DNA of 64,000 nucleotides from Terana coerulea. Lineage: Eukaryota; Basidiomycota; Agaricomycetes; Polyporales; Phanerochaetaceae. How positions within the stretch are numbered: position 1 is the first letter of the stretch; each line of letters begins with the position of its first letter. A program made the position numbers and the translations under genes. This document shows positions 49,922 through 62,100 of this stretch, piece after piece. Below the pieces are notes generated by a model. It saw nothing but the letters and a program-made list of their open reading frames with translations, was not told the origin of the DNA and did not search any database. The DNA is taken from positions 124,001-188,000 of the forward strand of contig JAKOGH010000696.1 of NCBI GenBank assembly GCA_024811115.1, written 5' to 3'.

Positions 49922-50280
49922 CTTGACGAGCCTCGGTGAATAATGTTATTGATACAGCAGCAAGGCGCTCTGAGTCGCAAATATATAGAGCAGTACGCAG
50001 GTCGAGTCAGAGCTAGTCAGAGCTGAGGTTCGCACGGTTGTGGGTCCAAGGATGCCGTCGCCAAGTAGACCCTTGCACAGCAAACTGAGATGTCAGAGGA
50101 AGAGGCGGAGGCAGCCGTCGAGCATGACTCGCCGACGTCATGTTGAGCTCTGTTTGTCCGACGACGAACGTTGATCGTTTGGTTCCGTGAGCGGTCTTGC
50201 TCTGCAGAAGGACACATAGTGGACTGAACAAAGTTGCCGTGGGCGCAAACGAACCGGAAAACAGGCTGGAATAGAGGCGA
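49922..50280. other. Divergent promoter region
   Basis: It includes a TATA motif for the GTPBP gene (ATATATAG at 49981-49988, minus strand CTATATAT) 60 bp from its ATG. The start of the plus-strand gene on the other side is not firmly placed. Confidence 0.5.
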
Positions 50281-52730
50281 ATGCAACAGAGTTTGCAGGT
50301 CGAACGAAGGCACGGAGGGGCGAGATGGGCGCCAGTTCCACGTGGAGGATTGTTGTGCTCGATGCGCGAGGCTGCGACCTCGACCTCAACATATCCCTTC
50401 TTTATCCCTGGACATACAGTGCCCACCGAGTGCGACATTTCTTGCTTTTTTCTTCTTGCTTTACCGCTCAGTTTAAAACGATACCGAAAGCAGGCGGCGG
50501 CTCGTCAGCCCTCGAACACGAACATAGGTTTTGAACACGCCGCAGACGCCACCCAACTGAACTTGAGCTTTCAGAACCTACCACCGAGTGCCTTTTGTCG
50601 AGCCCTTGGCCGTCCAAGCGCATGGCGACAGCGACACCAGGACCCTCACAGCCAATCTCGATATCCGGGGTTCGCCGTGGGCGTTCTCGACCCAACCCAA
50701 GCTTCGCGTGTGCTCAGCACGCCTGACTCCAAACTCTCGTTTGCCACATTCCATCCGCTCACGGCCTCCCGGAGTCCCCGGAAGCTCTCGAGCAGAGATG
50801 AGCTGAACAGCAACAAGCGTGTCGTACTCGAGACTCTGTCCTCGGGAGAGAGCTTCTGGCGATGGGTGCCGAGAGCAAAGGGCGTTGAGACTGTCGGCGA
50901 CGAGGGACAATGGCCAAGGGTCATTGACATCTGCGGGTGAGTAACGTGGGCTCCTTGGCCCAGATGACGCGTTCTAACCAGCTCTGTATAGCCAACATGT
51001 CTTCTGTTCGCAAGAGCAGTGGGATATATACAAGCTCGACCCGGAATATGACTGTACGGTCCACCCTCTGCCACAGCTCACTACGATCACGCGTCGGAAG
51101 GTCGTCTCGGGTGATGACGCCTCTCCGAGATCTGCTCACTCTAAGCGAGTGCATATTGAAGAACTATCCGACGACGACCTTCCGATGCCCGGCAAGATGA
51201 AGCGTGCTCGACCAACGGTTGTCGAGAAAGCAGAAGCCGAGGTCGACGAGCTCGAAGAGTCAGATGAGGAGGATGTGGTTGAAGAGATGATCATCGACGC
51301 GTCTACTGGGATGGCGGAGGGGAAAGAGGCCCGACGAAAGAAGATGGAAGAGAAACGCAAGCAGAGAAGGGAAATGCTTGCAGCCAAGAAGAAGAAGCGG
51401 CTTGCGGAGATCACAGACCTCAACATGATTGACCTTACACTCTCAGATGACTCCCAGCCTCCGTCGTACTCTCACCCTTCGACAGCTTCACAACCGCCTT
51501 CGTACTCTTCGCAACCTGGAACATTCTCTAGCAACCCTCCGTCGTACTCTTCACAACCTACACAACCCGCACCTCATATCTCAGAACCTTCTCATACCCA
51601 ATCAAATCAGCAGACAAATGGCAACCCAGCGTTCACCATTGCCAACAAACGCGGTGCCTTTGACAGTCCGGATGCGTCAATACGATCTGCCAAGCGTCCG
51701 CGTCGGATGCCTGAAGAGCAAGAGGCGGCCAGTCGGGAGGCGGCGAAGCACGAAGCTGCGAGGCAGAGGCAGGCAAACAAGCGAGCTGAGCGGTTCAAGC
51801 AGGGGAAGTTCAGCGAGAAGCTGAAGAAGATGCAGGAATCCCGCGCGCAGAAGGAAAAGCAGCTCCTGGACGAGATTATGGCGGAGGTACCCCCGGAAGT
51901 GTTCTCCTCGAGTGGTGAGCTTGATTGCCGGATGCATGCAATGTCTACACGTACTTATATGCTATGCAGGGACGAGCGCAACCAGCCAACAAGAGACACC
52001 TTCTACCACTCCGCCTGTTGCGCCTGAGCCCAGTCCGGTAGAAGACCCCATCAGCCTCGAAGAAAAAATCCGCCGCATCCAGGAAATCAACGCGTATGAG
52101 CAGGCGCGCCGCGAACGGGACGATGCCCAGCGCAAGGCCGAGGCCGCAGACGCAGAACGGCGGCGGCGCCAGGAAGAGGCCCAGACACGCGAGAAGGAGC
52201 GCGCCGCGCGCGAGCGGGCGGACCGCGAGCGGGACGCGGAACGGCGGCGGCAGCGACAGCAAGAGGAGCAGGAGAAGTGGCGGCGACGGGTGCTCGAGGA
52301 GCAGGAGCGCAAGCGGCGGACGGCGCAGGAGGAGCGGTTCGCGTACGGGCCGTGGACGGCGCCGCGCGCACTCGAGCGGTACCGCGCCCTCGCGGACGCG
52401 TTCGACGCCGCGAAGTTCTCGGCGGAGAGCCCGATCACGTTCGAGGCGATCCCCTGGCCCGTCCTGCACAAACCGAACCGGTTCACGGTGGAGGACGTCG
52501 ACTGGGCGTCGGTTGAGGCGTTCTTCCACGCCGTGCGCCCGCACATGCGCAGCGCGGACTACAAGGTCTTCGTCGAGAAGAGCCACCGACGGTTTCACCC
52601 CGATCGTTGGAGAGCGCGGCGAGTGCTGGTCAGCGTGGCGGACGAGGAGGTGAGGAGCGGGTTGGAGGTGGCGGCAAACACAGTCGCGCAGGCCCTCACG
52701 CCGTTGTGGAGAGACGCGAAGGGTATGTGA
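50281..52730 (+). CDS. Uncharacterised coiled-coil protein with J-like C-terminal segment (start uncertain)
   Basis: The clear coding part begins near 50690 (STPDSKLSFATFHPLTASRSPRKLSSRDE). An intron then leads to QHVFCSQEQWDIYKLDPEYD, a long acidic then basic segment (HIEELSDDDLPMPGK, EEKRKQRREMLAAKKKKRLAEI) and a Ser/Pro/Gln-rich repeat stretch (QPPSYSSQP-like, about 51450-51580). A very long charged coiled coil (EKIRRIQEINAYEQARRERD...) follows. The last 120 residues contain PITFEAIPWPVL and SHRRFHPDRWRARRVL, resembling the HPD-bearing J-like end of NFKBIL1-type proteins. The frame is open back to an ATG at 50281, but a better start may lie in a short upstream exon (ATG at 50622 in another frame). 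The protein may be a scaffold or co-chaperone; the function is unknown. Confidence 0.65.
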
Positions 52731-53255
52731 TTTCTTAGGTCTACTGAAGGAATTTAGTCTATAGGTATCTTCATTTGTCACACGCTACAACTACTTCCGG
52801 ACAGACTACCACACACTGTATCATTAGACAGGTTACAATCAACTCTCCTGTACGCATACACTGGTACCAAGCGCCCGCAACTGCACAATAGTAATATGCC
52901 TTCTCCCGCCTTTGGAGCAGGCAAAAGAAGGCTACACCACGACTCAGAAGCCACCTAAACCTATGTATGTCCGCGATGGTCCCATGACACTGACGATTCC
53001 AGCCCGCCCGCAGGTCATAACGATATATATGGATCAACAACGGTCATGGACGGTCAGCCGTGCTTCCCAGCTCTTGCTTGTGATGTGGAACCACTGACAA
53101 TACGCCGCCGGCCCAGGATAGCACGCCTCGGGGAATAATCTCGCGGAAGCGGATATGCTCATAGAAGCCGACGTACTGCCATTGTTATACCGGTGTACTT
53201 CATATATGCGCGAACGCCGCGCGTGCAGATGCGAAACCTCGAGCTCTGCGTTGCG
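52731..53255. other. Intergenic region upstream of the CBM1 gene
   Basis: No gene. TATATAT-like words at about 53023-53031 and 53198-53204 could serve the CBM1 promoter. Confidence 0.45.
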
Positions 53256-54118
53256 ATGTACAAGACTGTACTATTCACGTCGCTCGCCGCCTTTGCAGCC
53301 CAAGCGGTTGCCCAATCCCCTGTATCGGTATGGGGACAGTGTGGTGGCATTGGATGGTAAACGCCCGCAGGTTCCTGTCCGGTCGAAGGCCTGCTAAACT
53401 TGATTTGTTGTATAGGACAGGCAGCACAGTTTGCGCGTCCGGCAGCGTCTGCACCGCACAGAATAGTTGTGCGTATTGAATCTTCTTGACTTTCCTCCGC
53501 ATCCTGATCATTGTTATATTTTGCAGATTACTCTCAATGCATACCCGGTGCAGTAGCTTCGAGTGCGCCGAGCGCGCCTGCCTCCAGCACCGCAAAGCCT
53601 ACCACAACCGTCGCGTCCACTTCAGCTCCAAACCTGCCTCCGACGAGCACCAGCGCAGGTCCCGCGCCCACTGGGTCCCAGATCCGATCCGTGAACGACC
53701 CGGTCTTCCATTTCTACCTCCAAAACCATGGTGTGTAACGTCGTCCTCAGGCTGCAGTACGCCGCTCGTACTAATCGAATCCACAGGCGGCCAGCCCGTG
53801 CTCGGCCCCGAGGCCTCGTCGGGCTACTTCACGATCGGCAGCACCATCTCGCTCGCCGGCGCCAGCCCGCTCTTCCTAAACGTGCAGACGAACGCGACGG
53901 CGTCGTACAAGCCGCTCACGCTCGACAAGGCCGCGACGACGGCGGACTGGGAGCTCGAGGGCGACACGATCATCACGACGAGCCCGCGCGAGCTCAACTT
54001 CCTCGCGTGCGCGACGAGCGACCCGGACTACTACACGGTGTACCTGCAGTACGGGAACGACCAGCCTGCTGGAGAGAGCTGCTCGATGCAGAGTTTGCAT
54101 TTGCCTTGTCTGTGCTGA
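53256..54118 (+). CDS. Secreted CBM1 (cellulose-binding) protein with unrecognised C-terminal domain
   Basis: A signal peptide (MYKTVLFTSLAAFAAQAVAQ) is followed directly by a family 1 carbohydrate-binding module: VWGQCGGIGWTGSTVCASG, then SVC and YYSQCIPG after an intron. The aromatic residues (W, Y, Y) and four Cys are all present, so cellulose binding is expected. A Ser/Thr/Pro-rich linker of about 45 residues leads to a domain of about 130 residues (NDPVFHFYLQNHGGQPVLGPEASSGYFTIG...ELNFLACATSD...YLQYGNDQPAGESC) that I do not recognise. It is not a GH5, GH6, GH7 or AA9 domain, and no catalytic signature stands out. Several introns were placed by keeping the module intact. The protein probably targets the unknown domain to plant cell walls. 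Confidence 0.85.
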
Positions 54119-54440
54119 TCCCGATGTCAACTGGCGACGCTATATGTATCATACCGCGTGCTTCGTTGTAACCTCTGAAATTGTGTTTCTACTCGGCACA
54201 TATTGTACATTCCAATCACGGAAGAGGGCAAGGGCAGTACGCGACGGGGACAAGCGCAGTAAATGAGCAAAGAGATGTGTAAAACCTTTGTGGCACATGA
54301 CGCATAGGTAGTTCACCCTGCGAGACCAGGTTTTAATTGCAAAACCAATTGGTACCGGCGTCGGGATACCTAACATCAAGCGGTGACGCTGGTCAAAATA
54401 TGAATTCACATTTGAGTACTAGAAGTAATATAAACACGAC
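54119..54440. other. Convergent intergenic region
   Basis: 3' flanks of the CBM1 gene and the F-box gene. No gene is supported. Confidence 0.5.
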
Positions 54441-55876
54441 TCACAACGACGTCCAAACATTCGGTCTAATCTGCCGGATGCGAAGCTTCCCCGTTGCATC
54501 CAATTTAGGGAAGATGAGGCGCACGCTCGCCTGCACCGTTTCTTCCTGGCCCTGCGGACATTCGAGCACCAGGCAGTCCAGCTGTAGTCGGCCCAAAAGC
54601 TGCACGAGTTCGGCCTCCAGGACTTGCAGATGGGTCCGAGCATTCACCAACCACGTCATGTACCGGGGTGCAGACTGGTTCGCCATGACGAAGACAACTT
54701 CCTTGAGCAGCGGGTTGGTGGCGCGCGAAATCCGAGTTCGGGCAAGGAATGCGGACACGACCGTAATTTGGCTTCGATCGTGATCGCCACAGCTCTCCGG
54801 GTACCCAAACGTCAAGGACTGTAAGTTCTTCCAGTCCTTGAAGTCAATGACTAGCATAGCAGTGGAATGGATCAGAGCAGCAGTTTTGATATCAGCAGGT
54901 TACACATACCTTGAGGCGCACTGTTGTCACCTTGGATGACCGCCAATCGCAATTCTTCGACGACAGGGGCGACAGTTTGCAGGTATTCTCGGAAGGTCGG
55001 GATTTGATGGAAGTCCATATAGCCATGTACGCCGTTCAATGCGAGCTTGCGCACATTTTCGACAAGGTGTGGCTGACGCAGGTAGCATGACAGGATGCCA
55101 TAGTAGCCGCCGTTGAGGACGATGCACGACGCTCTGAGGTTCCCGCAGCACCGACCGAGGCTGGGCGTTATTTCCGGGCTGCGTTTGAGCCACGTCGAGG
55201 GCACCTGGTTGTCGGGCTCGCAACGCGCCTCGTCGATGCTCAATTCTTCCAGCTCCGAAAAGTAGCTCAGGATCCGCCCAGTGCCATAGTGCTTCAACTT
55301 CCTCGGCGCGACAAACATGCCGTTGTGGTGCGTCGTGTATGTGATGCAGAGCCGCCTGAGAGAAATCTGGTCATTGGGCGAACCGGCGAAGTAGTCGGGC
55401 AGGATATCACGGAGGTGCAGTTCGCGTAGGTTGGGCAGCATGCTGATGATTTTCGAGAGAAGGTTTCCGTCGATTTTATGCATCAGGCGAAGCTCTGGAG
55501 ATACAGGAAGCAATGCATCCGTCGCGCAATCCTGAGGGAAGGCCCGCACACAAAGACGAACGACATAGGTCGGACTGGCTTGTGAATTCTTCACACGTTC
55601 GTAGAGCAGCTCGAGCGGTTTTGTGATGTAGCGACCATGACGAGAGGCTTCCGCTGCAGGGCCATCTTCGATACGCTCTGGTCGAAGCAGCGAATACTCG
55701 ACATCACTGAAGAGATACGGTAATGCCCACGCGTTCCATGACCGTGACACCAGAGAGCAAACTGCAAGACTTTTCTTGAATATCGCTAGCGTGGCTGCAC
55801 CTTCTTCAGGGCGCAGATACCCGAAAATCATGTTGAGGAGCTCAGGAGGAAGATGACGGCTGTGTGCCACTGACAT
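54441..55876 (-). CDS. F-box protein with leucine-rich-like body
   Basis: The start MSVAHSRHLPPELLNMIFGYL carries the F-box (LPPELLNMIFGYL...CSLVSRSWNAWALPYLF), which should bind Skp1. The body has irregular leucine-rich segments (LSKIISMLPNLRELHLRDI, YFSELEELSIDE, ENVRKLALNGV, KNLQSLTFGYPES) like the many F-box/LRR-type proteins of Agaricomycetes. One intron near 54910-54853 splits AVIQGDNSAPQ from VIDFKDWKNL and restores the frame. The ATG at 55876 gives the F-box at residues 9-50, the usual position; the longer upstream frame is open but unlikely. Substrate unknown. It lies head-to-head with the GH18 gene, about 325 bp apart. Confidence 0.8.
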
Positions 55877-56201
55877 CCTTGTTTCTGTCAAAGTATTGAG
55901 GTCAGTTGAAAACTCACGGCCCCAGCTGCAGTGAGACTTCAATGCAGTGAAGCCAGGAGGCCACCAACTTCCTTTCACTCACCTGCGCAAGTAAAACTCG
56001 CAAGGCTAGTCGAAGATACTACGGAGTAGATGAGTGTTGTGGTCAAACTTAGAGGCCCCCGCCATTCACGCGCGCTAAGATTATTCCCTCCCCACGATCG
56101 GCCCGAGTAGCTGGGATGACTTCATGCGTATGCCGAGTTGGTGCCGAGCGCCAGAGAAACCGTCAAGGCGGTGAGCGACGCAGTCCTCGAGCTCTACTTT
56201 C

Positions 56202-57942
56202 ATGACTGCGTACGAACCAGTGCCGACTGAAGACTCTCCCGACCACTCACCGCCTTTAAATCACTCCCATAAATCTACCTCGAAGCTTTGGCAACTGCGG
56301 AAACCTTTACTGCTCGTCTTTGCCCTTTGTCTGACCGGCATCCTCTCATTCAAGCTCGGACAGTGGTCTGCAACCCGCCCCATCACGCAGGAAATTAGCA
56401 AGTCTGCTGGGAACACCGAGAACACCCAGGAGAGCGTCAGTGACGTGGTCAAACCTACACTTAACAGCACAGACATGCCAGGGAACGGAAAGTACAGTGT
56501 TGGTTAGTGAGTTACCAGTTCTGCTTCGCCTATTTAATGAGATCGCTAATTAATGAACTGTAGCTTTGTCAACTGGTATATTAATTATTCTCTGAGAAAT
56601 GACATAACTCTTACTCTCTATGCAGGGGGATATACGGTCGCAAATTTCCGCCGTCTCTGATACCCGTGAAGGACCTGACGTGCGTCAGATCTACAACCTT
56701 CCCTTGGCGGTATCTCATGAGGCGAGGACAGGCACATTCTATACGCGTTCGCGAACATAAAACCGGACACCGGCGAAGTCTTCCTGTCCGATACATGGTC
56801 GGACCAGGAGATCCATTACCCCGGCGACTCATGGGGCGACAGCGGCAAGAACCTGTATGGTAACTTCAAGGCAATATATAAGCTCAAGAAGGAGCACCGT
56901 CATCTGAAGGTTCTGCTGTCCATTGGCGGCTGGACGTACTCGCCTGCGTTTCACCCGGTGGTCCAGAACCCACAGTTACGCTCAAAGTTCGTCGCGTCGG
57001 CAATCCGGCTGCTGGAAGACAACGGCTTGGACGGTCTGGATGTCGACTATGAATATCCGAATAGCTCCAGAGACCGCCGTGGGATATGTAGAGCTTCTGC
57101 GAGAGCTGCGCGCGGGACTCGATCAGCATGCCGCGAAGAAGGGAGCGAACTACAGATTCCTACTGACCGTATGTGCCGCTCTTCCATTTCCCTACAGTGT
57201 CTAGCCCTCATACTGTTCTAGATTGCCGCACCCTGCGGCCCAGCCAACTACGAGCGGCTGCACGCGCGCGAGATGGACAAGTACCTGGACTTCTGGAACA
57301 TGATGTCCTACGACTTCTGTGAGCACATGCACCCCTCTGCGGCCTCGGATGCACTAATCGCGCCATCCAGCTGGCTCTTGGGAGTCCACCGCCAATCACA
57401 TGGCGAACGTCTACGGCGGGGCGATCAGTGCGCACAAGGCCTTCAGCTGGTACATCGCCCAGGGCGTCGCGCCGCACAAGATCATCATGGGCATCCCCCT
57501 GTACGGCCGCTCGTTCCTGAACACGCAGGGCCCGGGGCACCCGTTCCAGGGCATCGGCGCCGGCAGCTGGGAGGCCGGCTCGTACGACTACCGCGCGCTG
57601 CCGCTCCCCGGCGCGTTCGTCCTCCAGGACGACGCGGCGCTCGCGAGCTGGACGTACGACTACGGCACGCGTGAGATGGTGAGCTTCGACTCGGAGAAGT
57701 CTGCGCGCGGGAAGGGTGGCTACATCCGCGATTCGGGGCTCGGCGGGAGCATGTTCTGGGAGCTGAGCGGGGACAAGGGCAGTGCGCGGGAAGGCATGGA
57801 GGGCGGGCCTGGCAAGGAGCCGCAGCCCGGGCAGAGCCTGGTCGCTGTCGTGAAGGACGCGATGGGCCCGCTAGACACCAGTCCGAACTGGTTGCAGTAC
57901 GAGGGGAGTCAGTTCGAGAACATGCGGAACGGGATGGATTGA
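56202..57942 (+). CDS. Membrane-anchored GH18 chitinase-like enzyme (one apparent frameshift)
   Basis: Hydrolyses chitin or related GlcNAc polymers. Residues 1-35 are cytosolic, then a signal-anchor helix (PLLLVFALCLTGILSFKLG) makes it type II. A Ser/Thr-rich stem leads to the barrel: YFVNWGIYGRKFPP, LTHILYAFANI, VLLSIGGWTYSPAF, DGLDVDYEYP (the DxxDxDxE catalytic motif with its Glu), FWNMMSYDF, IIMGIPLYGRSF and GGSMFWELSGDK. Exons 56202-56506, 56564-56575 (only 12 nt, encoding the end of Y plus FVN and the start of W), 56626-56679 and 56732 onward. At about 57061-57067 one base seems missing: after YPNS the frame must shift to PETAVGYVELLREL. The N-terminal anchor suggests cell-wall remodelling rather than secretion of a free enzyme. 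Confidence 0.88.
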
Positions 57943-59108
57943 ATAGTTGGACAAGGCACCTGAACTGGCGTAACACACGGATTTTGCAAGGATTTTGGGG
58001 TGATGTCACCCTGCCATGGACATCTTGGACACGGACTATAAATTTGTTGCCAGTGTGTGCCTCGGTGCTCAAAGAACAACACACGGGGAAGCTATGCAGG
58101 AACTGGGCGTCGAACTCCGCGAGCCGATCCGAATACTACACCTGCCTCTTCCGCCACAAAGCGTTCATGGGAATCACCGGAATACAAAGCTGCCTTATCA
58201 GGCAAGTGTGTAGGTTCACTCGCCCCTTGCGAAATCTTCCGCTTCGTCGCAGAGCACCTGCTTGTCCCAGCGACCTCCCGCGTCCGGCGCACTCACCCCA
58301 CAGCGAGCACCGTTTCCTGATGTCCCACGCACGCCGCGGCCGCCCAGCAGCGCACTAGCGCGGACGCTGGCGGAGGAGCGTCGACTCCTCAAACCGTCGC
58401 GGCGAACCGCGGTCCCACCTCGCCTCGCGCACTGGCCACCACACAACTCGCCGCACCGCACACACGCAGCCAGACGCAGCCGCGCGAATCTGCCAACGCG
58501 AAATGCAGCCGCTGATACAGTACCAGCCGCGGGCTGCTTCAGTCGGCGCCCACGTTGTCGCCGTGCGGCGGCGGCGGCCGCCGCCCCTGCCGCCGCGTCG
58601 TTCCGCGGAGGCTGGCGGCCTCGTTGCCCATCCGCCGCGCCAGTCTGGGCACACGAGTGCCGAAAGAGCACGACGCGCGATGCCCCGAAGGTGATGGAAC
58701 GAGGCATTGTCAATGCTTACGGCCTGAAGCTCGAGATCCTGCAGCGTTCAACGTGCCGTGCAAACGTGAACTCTGTCGGCGGCCAGATGTGCGCTGCCTA
58801 CGTCAGGCTCTCCAAGGGTCTGACTTCCATACAACCGATGTTCAACGTTCAATGTCTGCCACAACTCTAATCTTGATAGTCTACTGGACGGGCCTGCGCC
58901 GATGGATATGGCTGCAGGCGTCAGACTGGCGCTCCGGCGGCGTGAGGCAGGACGAATAGATGCTAGCATAAGGATAGGTCGATAGATATTTCTGCGCTAC
59001 ATGTTTGTTTGGTGGCCGGTCTGACAGAGCCATTACATACTGATAGATCGTCGTATCTGATAGTATAGAAACAATACGCGTGAAGGGGTCGTAAAGGGGG
59101 TCGTGATG
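57943..59108. other. Convergent intergenic region, GC-rich
   Basis: About 1.2 kb between GH18 (plus) and the kinase (minus). Frames at 58216-58713 on both strands are Arg/Ala-rich composition artefacts. No gene is supported. Confidence 0.45.
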
Positions 59109-62100
59109 TCAGTCGTTGGTGGCATAAATATCGCACCGGCGGATAGATAAATCCCAGCAACGGGCTAGGGTATGTGGAAGAAGAGCAGACGTCCGACGCT
59201 CGCCGCAGCGTGGCCCTGCCGCGGCGCATGCCCGCCGCGTTGCGCGGGGCGTCCGTGGCAGCTCACATGGAAATCGCCCGTCCTTTGCCAATATCGCGCG
59301 AAGACGCGCGGAGCGTCCCCCGGCCGCGCGCGGCGGCCTCCCTCCCTGGCCGTACGTGTCGGGCTCAGGGTCGAACACCTTCTCCGCCCGCACGTAGCTC
59401 ACCGCGCGCGGGCTCTTGTGTGTGAACCCGGCGAAGGCGAGCGCCTTGCGCACCTCGAGGATGTCCTGCCCGTGCACCTTGTCCCGCAGCAGTGGGTCGC
59501 GCGTCGCGTCCGGCGCGGCGCCGTTCGCGGGGGCCAGCGGCTGACGCGACACACACACACGTCAGGATGAGCACAGCGGACACAGCGATAGAGGCCGGAC
59601 GGCGCACCTCTGCAGGGATGTCGTCGTCAAAGTGACGTGTGTCCTCAGGGTTGCGCAGCTCAGGGCGGTATGGCGCAGGATACCGATGCATGTTGTCCCA
59701 GTCGATCCCACGGAACCATGGATGTGACTGGCGTTGCGACGCAACCGGGCTGTGCTCAGCAACGGCACGCTGCTGAATCGAGCATAGTGGCCCACCTTGA
59801 TCAAATGCGCGCCGTCCACGCTGCCAGTCGCCCCCGAGGGGGCGATGAAGCCGCTGCGCCGGGCCTGCACAATCATCGAGTTCGGACGGCTGACGGAGGA
59901 CGACGCCTGCGAGCCGAGCCTGTCCTGCGGCTCGCACAGCAGCTGCTGCATGAGGTCGATGCCTTCGTGCGACACGCGGGGGCGGGACGGAAACTTGAGT
60001 GACTGCTTCCAGTTCAAAATCTTCTGCCTCGTTACGTGGCGCTGTAGTAGGAGACGCGGCATGCATGATGAGCATTGAACAGACACCGCTTTGCGGCTCT
60101 CGGGACTCACCGAATTGCTGACGAATGGCGGGAACCTGCGAGCGAGTACGTCAGCAACCTGGTCGGTGGCGGAGAGGCACAGTCTGACGCACCCATACAA
60201 GCATTCAAACATGATAACCCCGAGACTCCACCAATCACACGAGTAGGTGTAGCCATGGCCGCGAATGACCTCGGGGGACACTGTGGGTCGGAAGATGAGC
60301 GTTGGCTAGGGGCGCGCAGCGACAATCATTGCACGCACTGTACGAGTTGGTGCCGCATCTGTCGGGAAAACGCATGGAGGGCGCACGGTCAATTACGAGT
60401 CCCGACGGCGGCTTTCAAGGGAATAGGAGACTTACACCGAGTACGCCAGCTGGTGTGCGGGGCAGAGACGACATGAGACGGCGCACAGCAGACGGCTTTG
60501 GGGGAGACCCTGCGCACCTTCCGGCCATGCTTCTCACGCCAAGTGAAAATCCCTCCCTGTCCGTCGCCACCGCCCATGAGTCGCTCGACCTCCTTGCGGT
60601 CCAGACGCCGCGTCCGCGTTCCCTCGACGGCCGAGGGGTGGCTCGATTCGAGGTCAATCCCGTACTTGTGCAGGAGGTGGAGGCGTTGCTGTTCGTAATC
60701 TGCCGCGGCGGCCGATGTCCACGCAAGAAGAGGGGGAGCACCCGTCAGAGCTCGGCAGACGGCGGGGAGACCGGGTATACTCACAGGAGGTGTCATGCGC
60801 CCAGTGGAGATCCGTTCTGCAGGCACGCGGGAAGGAGCGTTGGACGCAAGTTTAGCACCGGGAGACGCAGCACGTTGCAGCCGTGAAAAATAATTGACTT
60901 ACGCCAGTCCAAAATCGCTCAGCTTGATATGTCCTTCTGGATCAAAGAGGAAGTTCTATGAAAAGGTAACAAATGTCAGAGAATCTCCGAGAGCGGAAGT
61001 CGCACGAGAAATGAACGGATCCCCGCAGTAATACCTACATCCGGTTTGATGTCTCTGTGAATGAATCCAAGCTTGTGACACTGCTCAATGGCCAGCACCA
61101 TCTATGGGTAGGTCGGAGGACAGCGGCGTTCGCTGGGTTAGCACACGTTCAACATAGGGAGCGTGAACGGTGCCTACCTCCGCGACATAAAACCTGGTAA
61201 AGTCCTCTTCAAACACATCCTTCTCGATAAGAAGATTCAAGAGATCGCCACCACCCATAAACTCCAGGACCTAGAGATATGAAGTGATATATTAGATAGG
61301 GAGCGGGACAGAGTCAGTCCCACAACAATGTCGGCGGTGAGAACAATAGAAGGCCGCACGCACCAGGTATAGGTGGTCGCGGTCTTGGAAGCTATAGTAC
61401 AGCCGCACGATCCATTCCGCTCCGCCGGGCGAGCTCACGAGCGACGCCGACTTGAGCACGTCACGCTCGGCGCGGACATGCCCCTCCTGTCCCTTGCGCA
61501 GCATGTCGGTCTTGCGGAGCTGATGACGAAGCGCAAGTGCGCACACCGCGCGCAGAAGAATAAGCATGGTGCGGGCGATCGATGGAGACAGGGGCCGTAC
61601 CTGCTTCATCGCGAACAGCTGCCCGGTCTGGCGCTCGCGGACGAGGGACACGACGCCAAAGGCCCCTGGGATCACGCACATGCACGCTCATGTGAGGGCC
61701 GGCCGACGCGCGCGAGCGGCAGGAACCACGCACCGTGTCCGATGGTCTTCAGCTTCACGAAGGCGCTCGCGTCCACCTTGCGACGCAGCTCGCGCAGATA
61801 GTCGGTCTCGTTCTTGCGCCAGCGCACGCGGAGATACTCCTTCTGCGCCTCGCTTAGCTGCATATCCATCATGTCCTTCTCCATCGCCAGCCGCCGCTGC
61901 TCACGCGAAGGCGTGTGCCTCAGCAGGGGAAGTAGAGGTTCTCGAAGTATATCCTCGCGGCCACGGCCTTCTCCAGGGTGGTCACGGACGGGTTGATCGG
62001 CCTGGGAGGAAGCGGTCTACGAGGGACAGGGAGGGGTGGCACCGACTCCAGCTGACCGGGCACGTCTTCCTCCTGATGGACAGGAAGGCCAGCCGTCCAT

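Noticed and set aside
58216..58713. Ala/Arg-rich frames on both strands
   Set aside because: GC-driven open frames between convergent genes with no recognisable feature.
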